NCBI GenBank assembly: GCA_025057375.1
Contig: JANWWO010000004.1
Coordinates: forward strand, 1-64,000
Reading direction: 5' to 3'
Source of the DNA: Candidatus Absconditabacterales bacterium
Lineage (GTDB): Bacteria > Patescibacteriota > Gracilibacteria > Absconditabacterales > Absconditicoccaceae
DNA length: 64,000 nt
Below the pieces are notes generated by a model that saw only the letters and a list, made by a program, of their open reading frames with translations, had not been told where the DNA came from and searched no databases. Positions 54,790-64,000 of the stretch are shown piece by piece (position 1 is the stretch's first letter; every line of letters begins with the position of its first letter). The position numbers and the translations under genes were made by a program.

Positions 54790-55034
54790 GACAAATATCA
54801 TCAAAATTAGCACGTATAAAAAAATGGTGCTATGTTGTCAGTTTTTTATGAGCATGTAATTTATTCACATGCAGAATACATACATCCTCTATTTTTTCTT
54901 GATTCTCAAACAAAAACCCGTACATACAATAATGTGCACCTCTCATGTGCACGGCCGTCGCTTTTTTGTTGATTATGATACTTCTCTTGTTTCCATCATA
55001 TACGTGGTTCCTTTTTTATTCTTCTTCCTATATC
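54790..55034. other. intergenic region between clpC and the rRNA methyltransferase
   Basis: Contains short palindromes: GCATGT...ACATGC near 54852-54872 and GTGCAC...GTGCAC near 54933-54951, the latter followed within 15 bases by six T, and a hydrophobic 74-codon frame (54869-55090) that runs into the methyltransferase in another frame. I regard the frame as chance. Confidence 0.4.
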
Positions 55035-56183
55035 ATGATTCGTTTCGTCTGTCACTGTGCTTTCGGAACGGTATGAATGCTTGCACGTGAATGCAAAAGA
55101 TTATCCTTGACAGTTGTCAGTTATAACCACTTTTTTGTTGTATGTGAAGGAACAAGCGATGATCTCCTACGTGCACTCCTATGGTTGAGAATTGCTACCA
55201 GAATTTGTGTGGTTGTCGCGTCATGTGTTGCATTATCATGGGATGAACTCTATGATAATCTTAAAGCGATTGAACGATCATTGTGGATTCTCCCTCGTAC
55301 TAAACCTGTTATTCGCGCAAAAGCTAATGGATGTCTGCTTTCTTCTATCCCAACAATACAGTCAATCTCGCAAAAAGCTGTCATGACCAAACTTTTTGGG
55401 AATCAGCAGTGTCTGTATGAAGAAACATCCACGATTGTTGTCACGTGAATACATAATAAATGGACCATCAGTATTGATGTCATTTGATCAATGACTGATA
55501 GATGCATTCGTCCTCGTCACGGGATAGCTCCTTTGAGAGAAAATCTTGCATGTGCTGCATTACTTCAGTCATGATGGCGTTTTCGCGAATCGCTCATCGA
55601 TCCTTTTGCATGATCAGGAACGATTATCATCGAAGCATATCTCCTTGCTCGTAATCTTCCCCCAAGAATAGTACGAAAACAACCCTCACTTTCATTTCCT
55701 TGGTTTACACCAACACACCAACGGCACGATCTGATTGACCATGCATATAAAAATTCATATCCCTGACCCTTTCGTTTGATTGCTGCCGATCATGATGTAT
55801 CTATGGTGAGATTGATGAATGACATTTTTTCTCACCCGATCTTTAGTGATATGGTTGAAATAAGACATGCAAATGCTTTTACATCTCTAGATCCTACAAT
55901 CCGCCGATGCGTTACCAATCCTCCATATGGCAAGAGAATTGATCGTTCTCGGTCTTTTGCTTCATTGATTTCATGGTTTGATAGAGCACAATTGCGTGGT
56001 GCACTTGTGTATGGTGGTGATGATGATGGATACGCTTCAACATCTCAATGACACAACAATACATCTCAGCAAGACCATCGTTCATCAATCCATCGTCGTC
56101 CTTCACAATCACGCTATCCGTGACGAATCGCACATCATCGATATAATGGATCTGACCGCTGTCGTTTGTGGTGTAAAATCTAG
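55035..56183 (+). CDS. RlmL/TrmN-type 23S rRNA (guanine-N2)-methyltransferase
   Basis: A 382-residue SAM-dependent methyltransferase with an N-terminal THUMP-like half (residues about 1-120: MIRFVCHCAFGTVGMLARECKRL, LLRALLWLRIATRIC) and a UPF0020-type catalytic half. SGTDRCIRPRHGIAPLRENLACAALL precedes the SAM motif DPFAGSGTIIIEAYLLARN, and RRCVTNPPYGKRIDRSRS is the N/D-P-P-Y catalytic motif. The C-terminal strand RYNGSDRCRLWCKI corresponds to the usual L-Y-N-G-x-L-E-C-R-L ending and requires reading through three TGA codons after 56050, which confirms the end at TAG 56181-56183. Family members methylate N2 of guanine in 23S rRNA or in tRNA; which RNA is not decidable here. Confidence 0.85.
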
Positions 56184-56374
56184 TGTATTCCTCCTTTTTT
56201 GTATGTTCATGAACCAGATAGAAGTATCTATCTCGTACTTTTTTGGCATACAAGAGAACATAAAACAATTATAGCATATATCGTGCAGAGATTGATGATT
56301 TTCCGAATTTCAATTGAATATACCATAATCTACACTAATCTGTTAATCGTTTTTTTTATTTTCTTTTTATAGAG

Positions 56375-58009
56375 ATGTTCGGTAGACGCGTACGTCTATG
56401 ATGGTTCAGAACTATTTTTTCTCTCATCTATGAGATTTGTATAAGTTTTTTCTTTGCTGTTCTTTTGTATATTATTGTTGTTCCTTTGACTATTCCTTCA
56501 TGATGAACTATTCTTCATGGACTCATTTCGACAACAGTAGGGTTGATTCTTACTCTTATTCTGATTGTTAGACATAAAAATGATCAGTATTTTCTATGAT
56601 TAGCTCCAACTAGTATGTTTGCATATGGCTGAGCTGTTCTTTTGTATTGACCAGGAATTATTCCTGCTATTACAGTGTGGGTAGGAGTATTATTGCTCAT
56701 CATCAGTATTGTGCGTGCAATTCATTATATTCTTGTTCTCCCTCCGTCATTAGTTTATGGGTTTTTATGATGATTGGGGATCTTCATGGGACGAAAATTC
56801 ATTGAAAGATATGTATGGGGTCCTATACGTATGGTTTTTACTATTCCTTGATCTGTACAATGAATTATTATTCATTGTAGTGTTTTCATTGTATCACTTT
56901 TTATCCTTTTTTTAGCAAAAAAATATTTCCCGCGTATACTGTGATTTGTATTCATTTTTTGCCTCTTTCTCTTTATGCATTTAATTCCGTGGTCTCTCGA
57001 CTCCCTCTCAACAATTTGATCATTTTTGCCCTCTATTACAATCGAAACCTTAACACAACATCGATTGGTAAGTTGGAAATCAGCAATATGATTGATGACA
57101 GGCACTATGCGAATCAACGCTTTCCTCGTTGCTTGTATCATTACTCTTACTTCATTATTTGAAAGCTCAGTACTTCATCAATATCTTATAGAAAAAAAGA
57201 ATACTGATGAATTGTCATATGTTCTTTTTCTTTCATGACTAGGCACGCTTGTGTCTGGATTCTTAGGAGGTCTTGTTGTCTCCCCTATTTTTGCAAGATC
57301 AAATCAATTCCACACACTCAAAAACAGTTGATCATCCTCTCGTTTGATTGGTTTCATTAGTGTATTTTTTCTTTTCATCCTATTTTCTCAATGAATATGA
57401 CTACTTCATAGTTTTCCTATTGTTTTGATTGCAAGCATGATTATTGTGTGATCTTATGATCTTGTTAGAAAGGTCCCTTTGATGAGGCTCTATCGCTTAG
57501 ACAAAATCATTTTCATCAAAATCATTATTCTGATTACAATGATGGTCTTTTTCAATCCTTTGCTTGTTTTTTTTGCCTGACTTATTATGGAAATGATCCA
57601 TATACTCCATCAACAATTTCATCGTCCTCGATATGTCACTATTTTTCGCAAAAAAAAATTTTTTAGAAAACTTCGTCTTGATCAACGAAAAGACTATCAT
57701 GCACAACCATCAGATATCGTTATTTTGAAAGGAGTATGAACATTGTCATACCTTCATGTATCACGCTTTGAAGAACAACTCCGTACTATGCCGTATATAA
57801 AATATTTGATTATTTCTTTTTGATCTAGCACTATCACAGATATTAATATGTATAACTTTTGTGATTTATTATGTCAATGGAGAAAAAAATCACAATCCAC
57901 TATTATTCTTAGCTGATTGTTTAGTGATGATCAACGTCTTCTTTCTCAATTTATCTGCGTCTGATCAAATTCAGAAGCGCTTGATTATATTTGGGCACGC
58001 TCATCCTAG
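56375..58009 (+). CDS. divergent SulP-like membrane protein with STAS-like tail
   Basis: A 544-residue protein, nearly the length of the SulP gene at 3961. About eleven hydrophobic segments fill residues 10-400 (FFFAVLLYIIVVPLTIP; LVYGFLGGLGIFMG; VSLFILFLAKKYF; IIILITMMVFFNPLLVFF). The last 140 residues are soluble and contain SDIVILKGVGTLSYLHVSRFEEQLR and YIKYLIISFGSSTITDINMYNF, the pattern of a STAS domain (strand, helix, strand with a G-S-S turn). The conserved SulP signature (G-P-x-A-x-x-(S/T)) is not visible, so it is either a very diverged SulP or another STAS-bearing transporter. ATG 56375; TAG 58007-58009. The MgtC-like gene follows after 70 bases. Confidence 0.65.
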
Positions 58010-58079
58010 TCAGACATTTTTTGACAAATAATTCCTTTTTTTATATACTTATGGTACATCTTTTATTTTCTGTGTCATA

Positions 58080-59315
58080 ATGTTTGATATTAACTTATTG
58101 TATTGATTAGCTCTTGCTTGATCACTATGAATCCTTATTTGAATAGAAAGAGAACGTACACAATCAAGCACCTGATGAATAAGAACCTATACCATAACAG
58201 GCATCCTGTGATATCTCGCAAGTTTAGAAGAAACTCTTTTATATTTGATTTGATGATGTCTTATTTTACGAGTTTGAGCAAGTTATGTAGGTGATTTTTG
58301 GAAATTGGGACGCACAAAATTGACGTCAGAGCTTTCGTTAATGATGACGTGGGTTGCTGGTGTGTTGGTAGGATATGATTATACAATGCTTGCAACTGTT
58401 GCTGTAATCTGTCTTTTTCTTCTTTTATATAATTTCCAAGAGCTCAAATCATTTGCAACATCTCTCAATAATGATGAGCTTTTGGGAACAGTAAAACTTG
58501 CTATTATTTCCTTTATTGTGCTTCCCCTTTTGCCAAATGAAGCCATGGGTCCTTTTGATGCATTCAATCCTCAAAAGATACGGAAGATTGTTGTTTTCAT
58601 CTCATGAATAAGTCGGATAGGCTATATCCTCTCCAAACTACTTTGAAATAAATATGGCATAGGATTGACAGCTATTGTAGGATGATTGGCATCATCGACA
58701 GCAGTAACAAGTTCACTCAGTAATTTATCAGCAAAAAATTCCTGATCATATCTACCCTATACGTTTGGTGTTGTGATTGCATCAAGTATTATGTTTTTTA
58801 GAATGCTTGCAGCACTTTATGTTTTCAATCAAAACCTTTTCTCTCTCCTCCTTCCCTCACTTGCATGAATGGGCATTGCAGGATTTGCTGCCAGTGGTTA
58901 TTGGGCACGGAGAATGAGTCGTGATCAATCAGATCGTGATATTACCGTTGATGTATGATGATCACCATTTGAGCTTAAACCTGCGCTATTTTTTGCGATT
59001 ATTTTTAGTCTTGTTGGTCTCATATCCAATATAGGGTTAGCGTATCTTCCTGAACAAAGCCTCTACCTGATTGCTATTATCTCATGACTCTCTGATGTGG
59101 ATGCGATTACACTTACGATTGCAACATTACCCACGATTTCCGCAACCGTTGCCATTGGAGCAACACTCTTTGCAGCAACAAGCAATACTATCGTCAAAGG
59201 AGTGCTTGCTTGGAGAATGGGGTCTCAACCATTTTGACATGGTGTTGCGTATTCGTTTTGATTTATGATTCTTGTGTGATTTCTCATTCGACTAATACCT
59301 TTGATCCTGGGGTAA
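58080..59315 (+). CDS. MgtC/DUF4010 family membrane protein
   Basis: A 411-residue protein. The N-terminus is MgtC-like: LLYGLALAGSLGILIGIERERT (G-x-x-x-G-x-E-R-E), followed by GGIRTYTITGILGYLASL. The rest is a DUF4010-type helix-rich domain with KIRKIVVFISGISRIGYILSK, GLASSTAVTSSLSNLS, GLSDVDAITLTI and AATSNTIVKGVLAWRMG, all well-known in this family. It includes a conserved S-T-A-V/D-V-D-A pair in the membrane domain. The physiological role is unknown. About 20 in-frame TGA codons fall at glycines, among them the E-R-E motif's preceding Gly. ATG 58080 overlaps the TAA of a 10-codon upstream frame. TAA 59313-59315, then a terminator. Confidence 0.85.
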
Positions 59316-59345
59316 GCATACTTCTCATCTATCATATACAAAAAC

Positions 59346-59372
59346 AATCCCCTTTCAATGAGGGGATTTTTT
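59346..59372 (+). terminator. rho-independent terminator
   Basis: AATCCCCT (59346-59353) and AGGGGATT (59361-59368) form a perfect 8-bp stem with a seven-base loop, followed by T6. It ends the 58080 transcript. Confidence 0.88.
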
Positions 59373-59413
59373 CTACAAAAAACGCATCAAGGATATTCTT
59401 TCTCTATATAATA

Positions 59414-60709
59414 CTATTCGAGTCAAAGCGATGTTATCAATGATTTTCACCCCAAAAAAGGACACAAAACATGAGGTATCACAACAGTACCATTTTCTTG
59501 TTGATAGTTTTCGAGAATAGCTGCGATTATTCTCCCCAACGCCAAAGCCGTTGCATCATTCATATGAACAAATACCTTAGATCCGTCAGCCATCTTCGTT
59601 TTGATTCCTAGTCTACGTGCTTGATAATCGGTCATATAATCTGCTGTGTGTGTTTCCCTATATGTCTCTTGTGCAGGGAATCGCGTCTCGATATCATACC
59701 CAGAAAAATTCATAATTCCTACATCAGCAGTACATTTATTGATCACACGATAAGGCAACCCCAGTGATCATACCAGTGTTTTTTGAATTTCGATCAAAAG
59801 ACGATGTTCATTCATTCCTTGATCAGGGGTCGAAAATGTTTCCATTTCTAACTTATGAAATTCGTGAGTTCTCAAGATTCATTTGGTATCTTTGCCATAC
59901 GTGCCTGCTTCTCTTCTATAGCTTGACGTGACGGCTATATATCTTTTTGGAGCTTGATCTAGGTCAAGGAGCTGATCCATATGCAACGGACCCAAGGAAT
60001 GTTCAGCACTTCAAATAAGCACTTGATTATCATCATCAAGACAATATCTGTCATCTTTTGGATACAATCTTCCCATTTTATGCATGGTATCTTGTGAAAT
60101 AATGGTAGGAGGAATAACAATCGTAAAAGGAATAACGGGCATTGAAAGTCCTGTTCTTGCAATACAGTCAGCTATCCATTGTTTATCTGTCAAACATGAA
60201 AAGACTCGATTGATCAAAGCATATTGAAGTTGTGCTCATGCACCAAGAAGATAAAAAAAACGGGAACCACTGACCTTGGATGCTTGTTCTTTATCCAAAA
60301 TTCCAAGTTTTTCACCCAATTCTTGGTGATCCAATGGTTTAAACGAAAACGAACGAGGATGTCACACAACAGCTTCTACCACATTATCATTTTCTGATTG
60401 TCATGAAACGACATGATCCGCAACCAAATTGGGAACAGACCACAAAAGTTCTGTATATTCATCCATGACACGTTGATATTCAGCCTCAAGATTGTGGATG
60501 ATCGTCTTGATCATTTTTGCTTCTTCAATTGTATCTTTTGATCATGATAATTGTTTTTGTTGAAATCTTTGTTCATCAATTGTTTTTTGGATTATTTTTC
60601 TTTTGTCATCCAAATGAACAAGACGATCAATATCACATACAACACGTTTCTCACGAATTAAACGACGCAATACTTCGATATTATCACGAATAAGATTTAT
60701 ATCAAGCAT
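59414..60709 (-). CDS. serS: seryl-tRNA synthetase
   Basis: A 431-residue class II synthetase. The N-terminal coiled-coil arm ([20 protein letters not shown]..., residues about 1-110) is intact, and the catalytic core shows [41 protein letters not shown] (motif 2 region), and the C-terminal motif 3 region [26 protein letters not shown] followed by L-x-P-F-L-G. The tail extends past a TGA-Gly at 59447-59449 to TAG 59414-59416, adding about ten residues. ATG at 60707-60709. gmk lies 33 bases upstream on the same strand. Confidence 0.93.
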
Positions 60710-60742
60710 AGTAATCAAAAAAGTAAAAAACTATAATCATAT

Positions 60743-61330
60743 TTATCCTCGAGTAGGATCGGCCATGAACGTATGAATAGCATGGTCTACCTGTTTTTTG
60801 ACATCTTCTAAAGACTGACGTGCATCAATCAAATAATGACACAAATTTCTTGCTTGATTTCTTTCATATTCTGCACTTTTAAGACGCGATTCAAGCTCTT
60901 CCATTGCCATATCAGGTTGACGTTGAAGCATTCTTATAGTCATAGTCGTATCGTCAATATCCAAAAAAATCGTACGACATTTTGGGCCAAAAAAACTGTC
61001 ATGTCTGACTTTTTCTCGTCCCAAAATTTCCAATTCTTTAATAGCAATTTTGTTTTGTTCCCATGTTTTAATTACACGATCACGTTTGGTTCAATAATAC
61101 CAACGATCATGTACCAACGCATATTCCAAAAACTCATCTGCAGCAATTCATGCACGAAATTCGTCTTCAGTCAAAAAGTCATATTTTTCTCCTTGTTTTT
61201 CTCCTGTTCTCATGGGTCTCGTCACACATGAATTGATATATGCAAACTGTGTATTGGTTAAAATATGACTCATGATAGTTGTTTTTCACGATCACGATAC
61301 TCCCATAAGAAAAAGGAGACGATTAGGCAT
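60743..61330 (-). CDS. gmk: guanylate kinase
   Basis: A 195-residue GMP kinase (GMP + ATP to GDP + ADP). P-loop GVSGSGKTT at residues 10-18, with two Gly written TGA, then SCVTRPMRTGEKQGEKYDFLTEDEF (the S-x-T-R-x-x-R/G-E GMP-binding strand) and EYALVHDRWYYGTKRDRV (E-x-x-x-V-x-x-x-Y-G-T). The C-terminal helix bundle ends YLIDARQSLEDVKKQVDHAI. The standard-code reading would hide the P-loop altogether. ATG 61328-61330; TAA 60743-60745. It is sandwiched between serS and the Ser/Pro-rich gene, all on the minus strand with gaps of 33 and 26 bases. Confidence 0.93.
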
Positions 61331-61356
61331 ACGATGGCATGATAAGAGCTAAAAAT

Positions 61357-61857
61357 TTATGAGGACTGTGGTGGTATTGGCGGCGTAGGTGGTTCAACAA
61401 TAGGCTCAGGGATAGATGACACAGGTGATGGTTGAGTATCAGCCACAGGACGAGTCATATGGGCAGAGGATGAAGTAATAGGAGATGTAGAGACATCAGA
61501 ACGATCACTGTATTGATACTCAACATGAGGCACTGATGTATGTGTTTCATCCATACGAGTGTTGATTGGTTGGGGATTATCCATCACGATAGATGACTGT
61601 TCCTGCACGTAAGGAGCAACAGATGATGGTTGATGAGTAACCATGTGAGCATCAGATAACGTACTTGATGCAGATATTTCATTTTTCTCACCTGAAGATG
61701 AGGGAGTACGTATGGAGGCAGGATGTTGGGGAATATATTTTTCGATCATCGTCATTGCTTTAGAAACATATGTATCAAGTCATGTTTTGGCAAGTATTCG
61801 TTGTACACTTTTTTCGAACATTTGTGCTCATGTATTTACTCGTTGTGAAAAGTCCAT
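61357..61857 (-). CDS. Ser/Pro/Thr-rich low-complexity protein, unknown
   Basis: A 166-residue protein. The first 45 residues are helical (DFSQRVNTGAQMFEKSVQRILAKTGLD, KAMTMIEKYIPQHP). The remaining 120 residues are a disordered-looking Ser/Thr/Pro/Val/His-rich tail ending with poly-proline (EPPTPPIPPQSS). There is no signal peptide. Such tails occur in adaptor or surface-display proteins, but I cannot propose a function. ATG 61855-61857; TAA 61357-61359. Probably co-transcribed with gmk. Confidence 0.55.
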
Positions 61858-61891
61858 AAAAAAGAACAAATAAAATAAAAAAATGATCTAT

Positions 61892-61916
61892 TAGACAACA
61901 CACATTGTCTCTTTTT
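61892..61916. terminator. hairpin between dnaN and the next gene
   Basis: AGACAA and TTGTCT (61892-61897, 61904-61909) form a 6-bp stem. T6 follows on the plus strand; on the minus strand the stem is followed, after nine bases, by T7, so it may end the dnaN transcript. Confidence 0.5.
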
Positions 61917-61934
61917 TCACATGCAATTTAACGA

Positions 61935-63080
61935 CTATACTTTGATCGGTCTTGCAATCGCAACAAAGGCAGGATCAGCAGGATCAAGCATCTTGACAGG
62001 AGTTGTTTCATCATTAAATCCAAGGATCATGCGCCCATTGATGATTTTGCATACGTCAGCAAGATGCTTGGTAAAGAGGCATATATGAGGAATATCTCAC
62101 TCCTGTGTACATGTTACATATGCAACAGAATCTCCTTTATCAACCTTTCCCGTACTCAACTTCAATAAACCTTCATCAATACTCAAAAAGACATGTTTTT
62201 TGTTATCTTTAGCGAGAATATCGATCTTACGGAGTTGTTTTTCAAAGAGTGCTGTCTCAAGTAGCAATGAGCTACGATAGGTGGGCGGCATAATTTTGGG
62301 ATTGTGATAGTCAGGAAAATTACCTTGAATTGTAATCGTTGAAATATAAATTGTTGTCTGACCAATACTCGTTTCTCGACCCAATAGATTAGAGCCAACA
62401 TGTAATGTAGAAAGCGGATCAATATCATCACTTACCAATCATGCGGCAACATGAGCAATATCAAGAGCAGATGATTTTGGAATAGAGACTTTGATAGATG
62501 TTGTCGAATCCAATGTCAATGAATACTCAGCCAAAAGTTGCGTATCTGTTCCTACAAAATACAAACGATTGGTTCCCTGATCATCAGTTTTGGTCCACAA
62601 ATAAATTCCCCCGTAAATGGGCGTATATGATTTTTCTATACAAGCAAATCAAACCTTATTGATCCCACGAGCAAGAGAAGAGCAAGAAATGTTTATATGT
62701 TGTGCCTCAGTAAGGGTAGGCAAAGCAACATAGTCAGACGCTGGGAGTGTTTTGATACTAAAAGTATCTTTTCCGGATGAGATTATCAGTGTTTCGGTAT
62801 CAGCATTATATGCAATACCAATATCTCCATCGGCACATGCATGCAGAATATCAACCAAAAGTTTTGCATTCACAGTCCATGATCAAGTGCCCTGAGCAAC
62901 GACTGGCGTTGTTATCAAACAATATTTTTCCATATCAGTTGCTTTGAGTGTCATAACACCATCCGTAATATCTCGATACATATTTTGGAGAATAGGAAGT
63001 GTCGAGTTTTTTGAGGCAAATCTCATAACTGTATCACACAAAGGACTAAGAACAGACAAAGGAAGACGAAACTGCATCAT
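61935..63080 (-). CDS. dnaN: DNA polymerase III beta subunit (sliding clamp)
   Basis: A 381-residue sliding clamp, the usual length for the family. The three-domain fold is recognisable: domain 1 LPLSVLSPLCDTVMRFASKNSTLPIL with later ATDMEKYCL and VVAQGTGSWTVNAKLLVDIL; domain 2 SCSSLARGINKVGFACIEKSYTPIYGGIYLW (the L-x-x-x-I-x-K-x-x-F-A-x-x-x-x-x-x-P-x-x-x-G-I motif); domain 3 GRETSIGQTTIYISTITIQGNFPDYHNPKIMP. It ends with a short tail, KMLDPADPAFVAIARPIKV. ATG 63078-63080 (a GTG and a second ATG flank it); TAG 61935-61937. The promoter at 63123-63150 lies inside the 3' end of the rluA-like gene. Confidence 0.93.
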
Positions 63081-63122
63081 CACACCGAAAAGATAAAAGT
63101 AGCACTACATCTCTAATGAAAA

Positions 63123-63150
63123 TCTATAAGAAAAATTTAGTCTGATGCAA
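63123..63150 (-). promoter_or_regulatory. predicted promoter for dnaN
   Basis: Minus strand TTGCAT (63150-63145) in TTTTCTC context, 16 bp, TATAGA (63128-63123). The -35 lies within the last codons of the upstream gene. Confidence 0.65.
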
Positions 63151-63844
63151 GAGAAAATGCCACGGGTATTGCATCAGGGAGATTTGTGTATCACATACAA
63201 CTCAAAGATATGTGATCTGGTTCCTGACGATGGAGATAGGCTGGATGATTAGATGGGATATAGAGATTGTCTCCAACAATAGGAAATCCTAGTAGTTGAA
63301 GATGGCAACGAATTTGATGCCTAAATCCGCGCTGAATTTCACAGCGAATCAGTGAAATATTGGTTGATTGATCATAATCACAGACTTCATAAAGCGTTTC
63401 TGTCCAATATCGTTTTTTCCCTTGCTGACGATTTTTTGCTGTTTGAACAATAACACGGACTGGGTCATCACGATGCTGTGCCAAAAAACATGCAATAACT
63501 CCATACGAACAAGAAGGACGTCAATAAACCGTAGCATAATATATTTTGGTTATCAATCAGGCATCTTGTTTTTCTTTGTAGGTATGATATGCAAGACGAT
63601 TTTTTGCAAATAACACAAGTCATGAGGTACAGACATCTAATCTGACGACCAGTCATCACTCAGGAAGTGTCCGATCAAGAAGGGTCTGTGGGTGCTTTTT
63701 TTCTTGTGGTGTATACCAAAAAAGATCAAAGAGACTGACACGTTTTCAAGGCACGCTTGCTATTCAAGAAGGCTTCCAGACATAGTATCGATTGGATGTC
63801 TCATAATATCTAAGAGGATGATGGGAAACGGGATCAGCACGCAT
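63137..63844 (-). CDS. RluA-family 23S rRNA pseudouridine synthase
   Basis: A 235-residue pseudouridine synthase of the RluA group. The catalytic motif RLDVCTSGLVLFAK (Asp in R-L-D-x-x-T-S-G) occurs near residue 73, preceded by PEGGLVV. The C-terminal part shows IRCEIQRGFRHQIRCHLQLLGFPIVGDNLY, the conserved R-H-Q-I-R and G-D motifs. No S4 domain precedes it. The start is ATG 63842-63844; the frame is closed upstream by TAG. It overlaps the end of the zinc-ribbon gene by 35 bases on the same strand. TAA 63137-63139, next to the dnaN promoter. Confidence 0.9.
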
Positions 63845-64000
63845 GGCAATAACGGACGTCTAAAAAATTGGCTGCTTGACAATGATGACATGTTTTTTTT
63901 ACATGATAGCCACATGATCCACAATAAGATACTTGCACAGCATGACTTGTCTGACATGATGGACATATAAGACGATCCTCACCGTCACGATCCCATTTAT
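63810..64000 (-). CDS. double zinc-ribbon protein, C-terminal part (5' end outside window)
   Basis: A minus-strand frame open from the window edge to TAG 63810-63812. The last 50 residues contain four C-x-x-C knuckles: CPSC, CGSC, CHHC, CHAC, in the spacing of a DZR (double zinc ribbon) domain. Only the C-terminal 60 residues are visible, so the rest of the protein is unknown. The downstream rluA-like gene begins inside its last 12 codons, indicating coupled translation. Confidence 0.65.

Noticed and set aside
54869-55090. 74-codon hydrophobic plus-strand frame before the rRNA methyltransferase
   Set aside because: It runs into the methyltransferase gene in another frame and crosses palindromes; likely chance openness in AT-rich DNA.
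1-64000. Interpreting in-frame TGA codons as frameshifts, selenocysteine or pyrrolysine sites
   Set aside because: They occur in almost every gene, at glycine positions, without SECIS-like hairpins; recoding to Gly explains all of them.
1-64000. CRISPR arrays, insertion sequences, rRNA or tRNA genes
   Set aside because: No direct-repeat arrays with spacers, no transposase genes with terminal repeats and no convincing cloverleaf were seen by eye; a covariance-model scan could still reveal a tRNA.

Overview
The window reads as a chromosome segment from a member of the Patescibacteria/CPR that uses genetic code 25 (UGA = glycine), meaning Gracilibacteria (BD1-5/GN02) or Absconditabacteria (SR1). 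The evidence is internal. Read with the standard code nearly every gene breaks into pieces at TGA, and those TGA codons fall at invariant glycines: SecA LIGGM, TilS SGGPDS, the Gmk and UvrD P-loops, the RuvX GLDRG motif and the SulP GPAG motif. Every gene called here ends in TAA or TAG. Coordinates below assume TGA = Gly, so most coding regions are much longer than a standard-code reading suggests. I recognise no rRNA, tRNA, CRISPR array or insertion sequence.

Layout. 0-3.5 kb: end of an SLH-type surface protein, then a type IV pilus block (PilN-like, PilO-like, PilC). 4-7.3 kb: SulP-type transporter, thymidylate kinase, and the stand-alone C-terminal (editing + DHHA1) half of alanyl-tRNA synthetase. 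7.4-12.4 kb: a secreted SLH-like protein (minus strand), a large unknown membrane-anchored protein and a VWA membrane protein. 12.4-14.3 kb: rsmH followed by a heavily frameshifted pyruvate kinase remnant. 14.3-17.3 kb (minus): two small unknowns and htpG behind a CIRCE-like operator. 17.5-24.8 kb: VirB4-type ATPase, an oddly ordered glycosyltransferase, a convergent Xer recombinase, an HTH-nucleotidyltransferase-like protein and a fusion of an ATP-grasp ligase with a DUF1704/MATCAP-type metallopeptidase. 24.8-36.6 kb: small membrane protein, DUF192 lipoprotein, tilS, ruvX, a TraC-like T4SS protein, M16 peptidase, uppS, secA, an anchored unknown and ftsX. 36.6-41.1 kb (minus): a tiny frameshifted gene, uvrD, a small unknown and a HupE/NicO metal-transporter fusion. 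41.1-43.2 kb: a low-coding stretch that looks like gene decay, including a broken GNAT. 43.2-49.4 kb: an RND efflux locus (lipoprotein adaptor, HxlR regulator, RND pump). 49.4-54.7 kb (minus): pilus- or surface-type membrane proteins, small proteins and clpC. 55-59.3 kb: RlmL-type rRNA methyltransferase, a second and more divergent SulP-like protein, and an MgtC/DUF4010 protein. 59.4-64 kb (minus): serS, gmk, a Ser/Pro-rich protein, dnaN, an RluA-type pseudouridine synthase and a zinc-ribbon protein cut by the window end.

Themes. The information-processing and secretion core is intact, whereas the one glycolytic gene present (pyk) is dead. Together with pilus, T4SS-like, SLH and transporter genes this fits a metabolically reduced, host-associated cell; that lifestyle is inference. 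Transcription signals look uniform: a -35 box of the form CTTGCA(A/T), often inside a TTTTCTCTTG context, usually 16 bp before a TATAAT-like -10. Start codons typically follow pyrimidine-rich tracts rather than Shine-Dalgarno sites. The most interesting single gene is the ATP-grasp/metallopeptidase fusion at 22421-24760.
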